Assembly (NCBI GenBank): GCA_900320815.1
Contig: ONTY01000026.1
Coordinates: forward strand, 1 to 9,280
Length of the DNA stretch: 9,280 bases
Direction: 5' to 3'
DNA from: an uncultured Pseudomonadota bacterium
Lineage (GTDB): Bacteria > Pseudomonadota > Gammaproteobacteria > Burkholderiales > Burkholderiaceae_C
Below the pieces are notes generated by a model that saw only the letters and a list, made by a program, of their open reading frames with translations, had not been told where the DNA came from and made no database searches. Position numbers and translations under genes: made by a program. This document shows, one piece after another, positions 1 through 6,794 of the stretch; position 1 is the stretch's first letter; every line of letters starts with the position of its first letter.

Positions 1-1
1 A

Positions 2-382
2 AAAGACGCTTGGTTCTCTGCCTCTTGGAATGGGAGAATTGATATTGTAAAATTTTTATTTAATAAAAAGATGATTGATATTAATGCTCATGATAATAAA
101 GGATGGACTGCATTAATGCATGCAGCATTTCATGGTAGAGAAAATATTGTAAAATTTCTTATTACTAAAGGAGTCATTTTAAATTCTGTTGATAACGTAG
201 GAGAAACTGCCCTTATGAAAGCTGTAATTAATGATAATTTAAAAACCGTCCAGTTATTACTAGATGCAGGTGCTGACGTTAATATAACTAGAAATGATGG
301 CGTCAGCGTACTAAAACTTGCAAATGATAGGGGAAATGATAGGATCATAAATCTTATAAAAACACAATTTTCTTCACAATAG
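2..382 (+). CDS. Ankyrin-repeat protein, C-terminal part (5' end outside window)
   Basis: The frame is open to the left edge, so this is the C-terminal 126 residues of a longer protein; the first in-frame ATG (position 71) is probably internal. Four ankyrin-type units are visible at about residues 1-31, 32-64, 65-97 and 98-126. The second and third are typical, with G-W-T-A-L-M-H-A-A and G-E-T-A-L-M-K-A at the turn and first helix, L-L-L-D-A-G-A-D-V-N in the third, and a spacing of 33 residues. The fourth is degenerate and acts as a C-terminal cap. Ankyrin repeats bind other proteins; the partner and role cannot be read from this fragment. No signal peptide or membrane segment is visible in the part present. 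The codons are strikingly AT-rich (AAT, AAA, ATT, TTA) against the GC-rich genes that follow, which suggests acquisition from elsewhere. The ankyrin fold is secure; the function is unknown. Confidence 0.85.
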   Translation, partial: KDAWFSASWNGRIDIVKFLFNKKMIDINAHDNKGWTALMHAAFHGRENIVKFLITKGVILNSVDNVGETALMKAVINDNLKTVQLLLDAGADVNITRNDGVSVLKLANDRGNDRIINLIKTQFSSQ

Positions 383-657
383 AATAGCCATGGACTGCAA
401 AAGAACGCAGCACGTCTGACGATGTTCTTTACGTTTGCCAATCTGCAGAAAAGTGAGAAAGCAACTGGCGCAGATGGCATAACTGCGCCCGAAATGTACC
501 CAATTGCTCAAAAAATAGGCAATCCGGAGCACAAAAAAGAAATGCCCGCTGGCACTCCAGCGCACTTTGCGCGCACTGGCAGCGCCAGGGATAACGTCGC
601 CTGCAAGCGGGTTGCAAGCTCTCTGCTCAATGCATACGTGGCATTGATACAGGTAAA
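383..657. other. Intergenic stretch without a convincing gene
   Basis: Composition shifts here from AT-rich to GC-rich. A possible hairpin with 7-bp arms (AAAGAAC at 400-406, GTTCTTT at 424-430, 17-nt loop) follows the ankyrin stop and could act as a weak terminator. Two short hairpins, GCTGG/CCAGC and CTGGC/GCCAG, lie at about 545-590. One open frame at 422-667 (+, 81 codons) starts without a ribosome binding site, shows no recognisable motif, and ends inside repeat element A with the residues K-Y-S and a stop. I do not call it a gene. The stretch may be a decayed remnant. Confidence 0.5.
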
Positions 658-716
658 ATACTCATGAATGTTACCATTCATTGCCCGCAAGATATGCCGG
701 AAACCACGATATACTC
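658..716 (+). repeat. 60-nt hairpin element, copy A
   Basis: Left box ATACTC at 658-663, 17-nt spacer, left arm TTGCCCGC at 681-688, 7-nt loop at 689-695, right arm GCCGGAAA at 696-703, right box ATACTC at 711-716. The two arms pair except for one C-C mismatch and one A-G mismatch. The 17-nt spacer of this copy holds a second hairpin (ATGAATG at 664-670, CATTCAT at 675-681). The element abuts the 3' end of rsmE, whose stop begins 1 nt beyond it on the opposite strand. Confidence 0.75.
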
Positions 717-717
717 T

Positions 718-1416
718 CTATATCAGTGCAGCAGCCAGTGCCGCCAGCGGTGCGGTTTCGGCGCGCAGAGTGCGTGCGCCTAGGCTGGCGGGGATGAAGT
801 GGGCGGCGCGGGCGGCGGCGAGTTCAAAGTCGGTCAGCCCGCCTTCAGGGCCGGAGAGCAGAGCGAGGCTGCGTCCGGTGGCTGCGTCCGGGCGCAGCGG
901 GGCGCCGTCCGCGTCCAGCACGAGGCGCTGGGCGCCGCTTTCCAGCCTGTTCAGCCATTCATCCAGTGTGCAGGGCGGGGCGATGGGCATGAGGCGGTTG
1001 CGTCCGCATTGCTCGCAGGCGGCGGCAGTGATGGCGCGCCAGCGTTCTGCGCGCCGCGCGGCGTTGCCGCTGGCGTGGCTGCGCGCCAGCAGCAGCGGGG
1101 TGAGGCTGGCGGCGCCGAGTTCGCAGGCTTTTTCTACCAGCCAGTCAAAGCGGCTGGCGTCAATCAGCCCGCAGCCCAGGTGCACGGGGCGCGGCGCTTC
1201 GCGCTCCACGTCTTCAAAGGCCGTTACCTGCACACTGACGCTGCTGCGCCCCATGCGCGCGATGCGTGCGCGCCACTGGCCGCCGGTGCCGTTGAACAGG
1301 ACGATGTCTTGCCCGGGCTGCATGCGCCGCACCTGCACATGGCGCACGACGGCGGGGGGGAGCGCCAGCGTTTGCCTTTCGTGCAGGGGCTGCTGTTCAA
1401 GGAAAAAGCGCGGCAT
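718..1416 (-). CDS. rsmE: 16S rRNA (uracil1498-N3)-methyltransferase RsmE
   Basis: RsmE uses S-adenosylmethionine to methylate N3 of U1498 in helix 44 of 16S rRNA, acting on the assembled 30S subunit in the cytoplasm. The protein is 232 residues, close to the usual 240. An N-terminal PUA-like RNA-binding part covers about residues 1-70. The C-terminal SPOUT (trefoil-knot) domain carries the family signatures: E-K-A-C-E-L-G-A at 95-102, A-C-E-Q-C-G-R at 133-139, L-L-S-G-P-E-G-G-L at 186-194, and S-L-G-A-R-T-L-R-A-E-T-A at 211-222, which form the cofactor-binding knot. It starts 21 nt after the ccsB stop and probably shares that transcript. No Shine-Dalgarno sequence is evident before the ATG. 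The gene ends directly against repeat element A. Confidence 0.95.
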   Translation of the reverse strand: MPRFFLEQQPLHERQTLALPPAVVRHVQVRRMQPGQDIVLFNGTGGQWRARIARMGRSSVSVQVTAFEDVEREAPRPVHLGCGLIDASRFDWLVEKACELGAASLTPLLLARSHASGNAARRAERWRAITAAACEQCGRNRLMPIAPPCTLDEWLNRLESGAQRLVLDADGAPLRPDAATGRSLALLSGPEGGLTDFELAAARAAHFIPASLGARTLRAETAPLAALAAALI

Positions 1417-1437
1417 GCAGTGGGGCGGCGTTGAGGG

Positions 1438-2790
1438 TTAGACGGAGCCGTAGCTGTGCAGCCCGGAGAGGAACATGTTCACGCCCAGGAAGGCGAAGGT
1501 GGTGATGACGAGACCAGCCAGCGCCCACCAGGCGGCCACCGCTCCGCGCAGCCCCTTGAGCAGACGCATGTGCAGCCAGGCGGCGTAGTTGAGCCAGACG
1601 ATGAGTGCCCAAGTTTCTTTGGGATCCCAGCTCCAGTAGCTACCCCAGGCGTCAGCGGCCCACAGCGCGCCGAGTACGGTGGCGATGGTGAAGAAGGCAA
1701 AGCCCACGGCGATGGCCTTGTACATCACGTCTTCCAGCACTTCAAAGGCGGGCAGGCGGGCGGCGATGCGTCGTCTGCCCAGCACGATGGCGCCGATGAT
1801 GGCCGCCGAGATGAGGGTGTAGCCCAGCCAGAAGCTGCTGCCCGCACCGCCGCTGCTGCGCGCGGCGCGAAACGCTACGGGCACAAAGCACAGCGCCACG
1901 CCAAAGAGCCACACGGGCGCCAAACGCAGCAGGCGCGCCTCCTGCCCCTGGCTTTTCACCAGCCAGGCAAAGCCCAGCATGGCCGCCAGCGCAAAGGTGC
2001 CGTAGCCGATGAAGTTGGCGGGCACGTGCAGCTTCATCCACCAGCTTTGCAGCGCGGGGATGAGGGGCTGGATGTCGCCTGCCTGCCGCACCAGCGCGTA
2101 CCAGAGCAAAAAGCCCGCTGCGGCGCTGACGGCCAACATGGCAAAGGCGCCCATGGCGCGGGTGGCGTATTGCGCTTCGTAGTGCAAATACAGCAGTGCC
2201 GTCATCCAGCAGAACATGACGAACACTTCGTACAGATTGCTCACGGGCACATGCCCCACGCCCAGCAGGTAGCTCTCGTGCCAGCGCAGCAGCGTGCCCG
2301 CCAGCGCCAGCGCCACGCCCACCCACGCCAGACGTGCGCCCAGACTCTCAAACACTTCGGCGCTGCTGCGCGCGGCCATGCCTATCCAGTAGAAGATGCA
2401 GCTCATGAAAAACAGCACACACATCCACAGGATGGCTGACTGGCTGGAGAGGAAGTATTTGAGCCAGAACGAGGTGCTGGCGCGTGCAATGTCGCCGCCG
2501 TACGCAGCGATGCCGCCCCAGGCCAAAAGCGCGGCGGCGAGCATGAGCGCCTGCAGTGGCGTCCACGCCCAGCCCAGCCAGATGAGAAGAGGCACGCAGA
2601 CGATGCCGATGGCCGCTTCATATCCGTCCATCAAGTGCCGCGTGCGCCACAGCAGTGCGGCGCCGATGAGGGCAACGAGTGCGGCAAACACCCAGTCGCG
2701 CCGCGTGCGGTGTTTTGTCACAGGCGCGGCGGGTAGCGGGGCGGCGGGAGTTTCGGCGGGCGGGACAGGGGGGGCTGAAAGGTTGCTCAT
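1438..2790 (-). CDS. ccsB: Cytochrome c biogenesis protein CcsB (ResC/CcsA-type haem handling)
   Basis: This is the haem-handling half of the system II cytochrome c synthetase, an inner-membrane protein that works with ResB to present haem to apocytochromes in the periplasm. It has 450 residues and many hydrophobic helices. The hallmark WWD haem-binding motif is at 382-392 (W-G-S-Y-W-S-W-D-P-K-E). Conserved histidines match the known positions: H255 (L-H-V-P-A-N-F, P-His1), H407 (W-L-H-M, TM-His2) and H445 (L-H-S-Y-G at the C-terminus, P-His2). A proline-rich N-terminal tail of about 30 residues precedes the first helix. The ATG overlaps the resB stop (ATGA) and has a strong AGGAGG site 10 nt upstream, so the pair is translationally coupled. 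Naming varies: the same family is also called CcsA or ResC. Confidence 0.95.
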   Translation of the reverse strand: MSNLSAPPVPPAETPAAPLPAAPVTKHRTRRDWVFAALVALIGAALLWRTRHLMDGYEAAIGIVCVPLLIWLGWAWTPLQALMLAAALLAWGGIAAYGGDIARASTSFWLKYFLSSQSAILWMCVLFFMSCIFYWIGMAARSSAEVFESLGARLAWVGVALALAGTLLRWHESYLLGVGHVPVSNLYEVFVMFCWMTALLYLHYEAQYATRAMGAFAMLAVSAAAGFLLWYALVRQAGDIQPLIPALQSWWMKLHVPANFIGYGTFALAAMLGFAWLVKSQGQEARLLRLAPVWLFGVALCFVPVAFRAARSSGGAGSSFWLGYTLISAAIIGAIVLGRRRIAARLPAFEVLEDVMYKAIAVGFAFFTIATVLGALWAADAWGSYWSWDPKETWALIVWLNYAAWLHMRLLKGLRGAVAAWWALAGLVITTFAFLGVNMFLSGLHSYGSV

Positions 2791-4865
2791 GGCGTGGTTT
2801 CCTCCTCGTGTGTGGTGCGGCTGCCGGGCAGCAGCCAGGCGGCAAGGTGCGCGAACTCGCGCGTGTTTTCCACCATGCGGCGGCGCGCCGACATGGCGAT
2901 GGTGGCGCGCGTGCCGCCGCTGCCGTCAGCGGCCAGCCACAGCCACAGGCGCCGGTCGCGCACGTAGAGCATGGCGAAGATGCCAGCAACCAGCAGCAGG
3001 CAGCCGGGGTAGACGAGCCAGCGCCCGGGCGAGCGCGTGAGTTGCAGCGCGCTGGCGTAGCGCGGCTCAAAGTGGTGCAGCGTGAAGGCAAGTGGGGCGC
3101 CGTAGTGCGGCGCGTCCGAGAGGGCGAGCAGCGCCACCGTCAGAAAAGCGCTGGCGGCTTCGTCAGGCAGCGGGGGCAGCGCGGCGGCTTCGCGCGAGAG
3201 TTGGTTGAGCTGGTGCAGGCAGCCGCCCAGCAGCCGCAGCAGCACCTGGGCGGCGCGTTCGCGCTCCGCTTCGGGCACGGCAGATTCAATAAAGGCGGAA
3301 AGCGCAGGCAGGCCGGCGACGCTTTTACCGTCTATTTTTTCGTCGCCGGCAAACAGCGCCAGCGCGCGGCGCCCGGAGTCGGCAAGCTGCTCCCGTGCCT
3401 CTGGCGAGGCGCTGGCCAGCGCGGCGTAGCGCGTGGCGGCCTGCTGGCGCTGCTCGCCGTTGTGCAGCGCGGCGAGCAGGCGCACAAAGCCGGCGGTGCT
3501 GCCCGCTTCGTCGGCGGGCACGCGCAGGTAGCTAAAGGGCGCGCCAGCGGCTTCGCGCACGCCAAATAAAAAGACGGGCACGGCGTCGCCCACGTCGGCG
3601 GCGCGCATGTAGCTGTGGAACTCGCGCGCCTGACCGGCGGCGTCGCGCAGGCGGTAGTGAATGCTTGGCCCCATGTCGCGCAGCGCAGAGTTTGTGGGCG
3701 CGGCGGCGGTGGAGGCGGCAGACGCGGCGCCTTCAGGCGCGGGTGGCGGCGCAGGTTCCATGTTGAGCGTGCGTAGCTCCACCGCTTCCAGCGTCAGTGT
3801 TTCGCCGCCGCCGGTGATTGGCAGCGCCTCGCCCACGCGCAAGCGCACATCATCTGGCCCGCGGGGGGCACCGTTCATGGGAATGGCGCGCAGCGCCAGC
3901 GGCGAGCCGCCGTCGTCAAAGCCGCTTTGATAGATGGTCACGCCGCGCAGCGCAGCGGGGCGGTTGACTTCGATGCGGCGTTCTATTTGCTCTCCACTGG
4001 TTTTGTCGTGCAGCACCACCTCGCTGGCATACAGGCGCGGCGTGCCGTTGGGGTAATGCGCCAGGTGGAATTTTTTGAGTTCAATCTCAAAGGGCAGCTC
4101 CTGCAGCAGCACGCCGTCTGGGCGCGAGAGGATGGCGGTGGCGCTGCGCGCGCCCTCGGCAATGAGCGTGTGCCCGCGAAACGCTAGGTTGTCCGCGCCC
4201 AGCCGGTGCGCGGCGGACACATCCGCCACCTGTCCGCCACCCGTGTAGATGCTCTTGCCGCCCAGCAGCATGGCGGCGCGCGTGGGCAATTCACCGTCCA
4301 GCAAGGCACCCAGTGCAATGAGCACGATGGCGCCGTGTGCCGCCACATAGCCCAGGCGGCTGCTGGCGCCAGCGCGCGCCGCCAGCATCACGCCTTCGCC
4401 TGCGCGCGGCTGCTGGCGCACACGCCAGTGGCGCGCGGCCAGCAGCGCCGCCAGGCGCGGTGCTGCTTCTTCGGGCGCAGCGGCCAGCCGCCCTTCGGCG
4501 TGCAGGGCAAAGGCGCGCAGTGCGCGCGGGCGGATGTGCTCCTTGAAGCTGCGCATATCGGCCCAGTATTTGGGCGTGTGGCGCACGATGCACAGCAGCG
4601 TGCTGGCCACCAGCAGCGCGAGGATGAGCAGGAACCACCAAGTGTTGTAGATGTTGCCCAGCCCAAGAAAGAGGAAGAACTCGCCCCAGAAGGGGCCGAA
4701 CTTTTCGATGTAGGCACCTACGCCTGCGCCTTGCGGCACCACAGTGCCAATGGCCGCTGCAATGCACACCAGCGCCAGCGAAGCGATGGCAAAGCGCATG
4801 GAGGAGAGCAGCTCGGCCAGTGCGCGCCAAAAACGCGGGCGGCGGAGGGGAGGTGGGGCGGTCAT
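2787..4865 (-). CDS. resB: Cytochrome c biogenesis protein ResB
   Basis: ResB is the partner of CcsB in system II cytochrome c maturation. The complex moves haem to the periplasmic side and joins it to CXXCH motifs. The protein has 692 residues, within the range usual for beta-proteobacterial ResB. Membrane segments appear at about 22-43, 74-95 and 171-190, followed by a large periplasmic domain and a fourth segment at about 616-634. The third segment contains H177 (V-A-A-H-G-A-I-V-L-I), the expected TM-His haem ligand. The segment from about residue 370 to 400 is low-complexity Ala/Pro. The ATG at 4865 is the first in frame and precedes a short polar stretch and helix 1; no clear Shine-Dalgarno is seen. 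An intrinsic terminator separates it from the cytochrome gene upstream, so it probably has its own promoter in 4866-5114, where repeat elements B and C also lie. Confidence 0.95.
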   Translation of the reverse strand: MTAPPPLRRPRFWRALAELLSSMRFAIASLALVCIAAAIGTVVPQGAGVGAYIEKFGPFWGEFFLFLGLGNIYNTWWFLLILALLVASTLLCIVRHTPKYWADMRSFKEHIRPRALRAFALHAEGRLAAAPEEAAPRLAALLAARHWRVRQQPRAGEGVMLAARAGASSRLGYVAAHGAIVLIALGALLDGELPTRAAMLLGGKSIYTGGGQVADVSAAHRLGADNLAFRGHTLIAEGARSATAILSRPDGVLLQELPFEIELKKFHLAHYPNGTPRLYASEVVLHDKTSGEQIERRIEVNRPAALRGVTIYQSGFDDGGSPLALRAIPMNGAPRGPDDVRLRVGEALPITGGGETLTLEAVELRTLNMEPAPPPAPEGAASAASTAAAPTNSALRDMGPSIHYRLRDAAGQAREFHSYMRAADVGDAVPVFLFGVREAAGAPFSYLRVPADEAGSTAGFVRLLAALHNGEQRQQAATRYAALASASPEAREQLADSGRRALALFAGDEKIDGKSVAGLPALSAFIESAVPEAERERAAQVLLRLLGGCLHQLNQLSREAAALPPLPDEAASAFLTVALLALSDAPHYGAPLAFTLHHFEPRYASALQLTRSPGRWLVYPGCLLLVAGIFAMLYVRDRRLWLWLAADGSGGTRATIAMSARRRMVENTREFAHLAAWLLPGSRTTHEEETTP
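2801..2806 (-). promoter_or_regulatory. Shine-Dalgarno site of ccsB
   Basis: AGGAGG lies within the last resB codons, 10 nt before the ccsB ATG at 2790. It is the clearest ribosome binding site in the window, fixes the ccsB start, and supports coupling across the 4-nt ATGA overlap. Confidence 0.75.
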
Positions 4866-4927
4866 AAGCGAGGGAGGGGAGCGGCAGGGCAGGGCGCGGG
4901 ATTATCGGTGTGCATGCGAGCAGCAAA

Positions 4928-4987
4928 ATACTCCCATGCTATACGTGTACTTGCCTGCGAAACAAGCTGGCAATAGCAAATATACCC
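4928..4987 (+). repeat. 60-nt hairpin element, copy B
   Basis: Left box ATACTC at 4928-4933, 17-nt spacer, arm TTGCCTGC at 4951-4958, 7-nt loop, arm GCTGGCAA at 4966-4973, right box ATACCC at 4982-4987. The arms pair fully except for a central T-T mismatch. An ATG follows the right box at once (4988-4990) and opens a six-codon frame that stops at 5008, just before copy C. The copy lies in the resB upstream region, in opposite orientation to resB. Confidence 0.75.
4943..4970 (-). promoter_or_regulatory. Possible sigma70-type promoter for resB-ccsB-rsmE
   Basis: Read on the minus strand, TTGTTT and TATAGC occur with a 16-nt spacer inside repeat element B, about 80 nt before the resB start. The match is weak (poor -10 and -35 boxes). 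It is the best candidate I found by eye between the cytochrome terminator and resB. Confidence 0.2.
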
Positions 4988-5011
4988 ATGAATAATAATT
5001 CTGACTGAAAA

Positions 5012-5071
5012 ATACTCTTCATTTATTCACATGCTTGCCCGCATAACATGCCGGTAAATACCACTATACTC
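5012..5071 (+). repeat. 60-nt hairpin element, copy C
   Basis: Left box ATACTC at 5012-5017, 17-nt spacer, arm TTGCCCGC at 5035-5042, 7-nt loop ATAACAT, arm GCCGGTAA at 5050-5057, right box ATACTC at 5066-5071. The arms pair with one C-C mismatch and one G-T pair. It is in tandem with copy B, the two being separated by 24 nt. Confidence 0.75.
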
Positions 5072-5114
5072 ATCGTATTCTTCCAGATACTGGAGACGCG
5101 CGCTGCATCCCATG

Positions 5115-5140
5115 AAAAAGCCGCGCGGGCGGCGCGGCTT
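5115..5140 (-). terminator. Intrinsic terminator of the cytochrome c4 gene
   Basis: On the minus strand a perfect 9-bp stem (AAGCCGCGC / GCGCGGCTT, 5118-5126 with 5132-5140, 5-nt loop) ends in a run of five T. It lies 40 nt past the cytochrome stop and should separate that transcript from resB. Confidence 0.85.
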
Positions 5141-5179
5141 GTGGTGTAGGGAGAGGCCAGGCAGCCAGAGCGTGGCGGC

Positions 5180-5803
5180 TTAGCGCAGGCTGGCGATGTA
5201 GTCCGAGACGGCCTTGATTTCGCGGTCGTTCATCTTGGCGGCCACATCAGCCATTGTCTGATTGGTGGTGCGGGTGCCATCTCGGAACGCTGTGAGCTGC
5301 TTGGCGGTGTAGTCTGAGTGCTGGCCGGCGATGCGCGGATACTGCACCGGAATGCCGCCGCCGTCCGGGCTGTGGCATGCAGCGCATGAGGGGATGCGGC
5401 GGTCTTGAATGCCACCGCGGAAAATTTTCTCGCCCAACTCGGCGCTCTTCGCATCCACCTTCGCTTCGGGCGTTTTGGCTTTTTGCGCCGCCACCCAGGC
5501 GAACACTTTACGCGCGTCTTTTTCTTCCAGCATGGCGGCAAACGGCTGCATGGTTTCATCCGTGCGGGTGCCGTTTTTGAATGCCATGTATTGAGAGAGC
5601 AGATATTCCGGATGCTGCTGCGCCAGCGTGGGCCAGAGCGTGGTGGCGGGGTTGGAGTTGCCGTCTTCACCGTGGCACGCCACGCAGGTGGCAAATGCCT
5701 CTTTGGCCTTGGCAGCGTCAGGCGCGTTTTGCGCGAAGGCGGGGACAGAAAGGAGGAAAGCCGCAGCAATGGCAGCGGGGAGGGTGGCAGCAATGGGTTT
5801 CAT
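5180..5803 (-). CDS. Diheme cytochrome c4
   Basis: This is a periplasmic electron-transfer protein with two class I haem c domains, usually an electron donor to terminal oxidases. From the ATG at 5803 it has 207 residues. A signal peptide covers 1-24 (hydrophobic core, P-A-F-A then Q). Haem-binding C-V-A-C-H is at 40-44 and C-A-A-C-H at 140-144. The likely axial methionines sit in repeated contexts, G-T-R-T-D-E-T-M (M85) and G-T-R-T-T-N-Q-T-M (M184), which shows the internal duplication typical of c4. An in-frame ATG at 5812 would add three residues (M-R-A); a TACAAC box lies about 7 nt upstream of it, so a nearly leaderless message starting there is possible. The open frame continues far upstream through engB, but that part is antisense shadow. 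It lies upstream of resB-ccsB, whose products would attach its haems, and diverges from engB. Confidence 0.93.
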   Translation of the reverse strand: MKPIAATLPAAIAAAFLLSVPAFAQNAPDAAKAKEAFATCVACHGEDGNSNPATTLWPTLAQQHPEYLLSQYMAFKNGTRTDETMQPFAAMLEEKDARKVFAWVAAQKAKTPEAKVDAKSAELGEKIFRGGIQDRRIPSCAACHSPDGGGIPVQYPRIAGQHSDYTAKQLTAFRDGTRTTNQTMADVAAKMNDREIKAVSDYIASLR

Positions 5804-5896
5804 GGCGCGCATCGTGGTGTTGTAAATTGCATGAACCGCTAAGCGGCAAACGCGGACAAATTTACTGGTAACGGCGCGCAGCGCCCTTCTTCCCCC

Positions 5897-6583
5897 ATGA
5901 ACGAAGTCAATTTCCAGCCCTCTTGTGGCAGCAGCGCCAGCACCGTGCGCGAGGCGCTCGGCTGGCTGCACACGGCGCGCTTTTTGACCAGCGCCGCGCA
6001 GCTTGCCCACCTGCCGCCAGCCGGCGTGCCAGAGATTGCCTTTGTCGGGCGCTCCAACGCCGGCAAGTCCAGTGCCATCAATGCGCTGGCGCAGCACGCG
6101 CGGCTGGCATTTGCCTCCAAACGCCCCGGGCGCACGCAGCACATTAATTTGTTTGCGCTGGGGCGCAGCGGCGCGCACGAGGCCTCGCTGGCTGACTTGC
6201 CCGGCTACGGCTGGGCCGCAGTGCCGCAGGCGGACAAAGAGCGCTGGCAGCGCGTGATGGCGGCGTATTTGCGCGAGCGGGCGTCGCTGGCCGGTGTGGT
6301 GCTGCTGTGCGACGCGCGCCACGGGCTGCGCGAGCTGGACGAAGCGCTGCTGGAACTCATCGCCCCGCGCGTGGCAGGTGGGATGCCTTATCTCGTGTTG
6401 CTGACCAAGGCAGACAAATTGAGCCGCGCGCAGCAAACAAAAGCCCTGCAAATTGCGCGGCTGCAAACAGCGGGCGGACATGCGCTGCTCTTCTCCGCAC
6501 TGCGCCGGCAAGGGCTGGGAGAAGCGGCGCGGTGGCTGCGTGGCGTGGCGGCGGGCAAGGTGCCCGAGCGCGCTGGGCAGTGA
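5897..6583 (+). CDS. engB: Ribosome biogenesis GTP-binding protein EngB (YihA/YsxC)
   Basis: EngB is an essential GTPase that assists late assembly of the 50S ribosomal subunit. It has 228 residues, near the family norm. All G motifs are readable: G1 G-R-S-N-A-G-K-S-S at 51-59, the switch I threonine T80 in G-R-T-Q, G3 D-L-P-G-Y-G at 100-105, G4 T-K-A-D at 170-173 and G5 S-A-L at 200-202. The N-terminus of about 45 residues is typical. The ATG at 5897 follows a C-rich leader with no Shine-Dalgarno sequence. It is divergent from cytochrome c4 across about 90 nt that hold an 11-nt palindrome (CCGCTAAGCGG, 5836-5846). Its stop lies 2 nt from the methyltransferase remnant that occupies the opposite strand. 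Confidence 0.96.
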   Translation: MNEVNFQPSCGSSASTVREALGWLHTARFLTSAAQLAHLPPAGVPEIAFVGRSNAGKSSAINALAQHARLAFASKRPGRTQHINLFALGRSGAHEASLADLPGYGWAAVPQADKERWQRVMAAYLRERASLAGVVLLCDARHGLRELDEALLELIAPRVAGGMPYLVLLTKADKLSRAQQTKALQIARLQTAGGHALLFSALRRQGLGEAARWLRGVAAGKVPERAGQ

Positions 6584-6585
6584 AG

Positions 6586-6735
6586 GCGCTGACCCCTGAA
6601 AGCCATCTCCCATACGCCGTGTGCGCGCCTGCACCTTGCTGGTGTTGAAGGCTTCGAAGTTGGCGACAGCATGTCGTGGAGGGCATACGACGAGGACTCA
6701 ATCCCGGATTTACGCGCCCAAGGCGCAAATTGCAT
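6586..6735 (-). pseudogene. Decayed 5' fragment of the neighbouring DNA methyltransferase
   Basis: Positions 6622-6651 match 7519-7548 of the intact methyltransferase at 29 of 30 bases, and 6586-6604 match 7460-7477 with one inserted base. Between the two blocks the remnant lacks 24 nt. Translated in the right frame it reads F-N-T-S-K-V-Q-A-R-T-R, the equivalent of F-N-T-G-K-V-Q-A-R-T-R after motif IV of the intact enzyme. The distance from its ATG (6735-6733) to the shared block differs from that of the intact gene by 1 nt, so the start is probably the original one with a frameshift between. The first 80 nt have diverged almost beyond recognition. The fragment runs from repeat element E into the 3' end of engB, where the rest is lost. 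Confidence 0.65.
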
Positions 6736-6794
6736 GGGTATCAGTTGGTCACCAGTAACATAAGCCGGCTATCAAGCATCAACTGTTTGAGTAT
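6736..6794 (-). repeat. 60-nt hairpin element, copy E
   Basis: On the minus strand: left box ATACTC (6794-6789), 17-nt spacer, arm TAGCCGGC (6771-6764), 7-nt loop, arm ACTGGTGA (6756-6749), right box ATACCC (6741-6736). Arm pairing is weaker than in other copies (two mismatches, two G-T pairs). The last five codons and the stop of the intact methyltransferase lie in or at its left end, and the ATG of the methyltransferase remnant follows its right box without a gap. Confidence 0.7.

Noticed and set aside
422..667. 81-codon open frame as a real gene
   Set aside because: It has no ribosome binding site, motif or low-complexity signature and shows mixed composition. Only its end inside element A is notable.
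658..716. Element A as the intrinsic terminator of rsmE
   Set aside because: The stem has mismatches and no T run follows it in the rsmE direction. The same structure also occurs in front of start codons.
5035..5057. Stem and loop of copy C as a XerCD dif site
   Set aside because: The CGCATAA part recalls a dif arm, but the 8-7-8 spacing differs from 11-6-11 and the resemblance is lost in the other copies.
4928..5071. Copies B and C as a short CRISPR array
   Set aside because: There are only two units, the repeats are far from identical, and no cas gene is present.
5180..6634. A 484-codon minus-strand open frame that includes the cytochrome
   Set aside because: Only the last 207-210 codons encode the cytochrome, beginning with a clear signal peptide. 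The upstream part is antisense to engB and would put a signal sequence in mid-protein.
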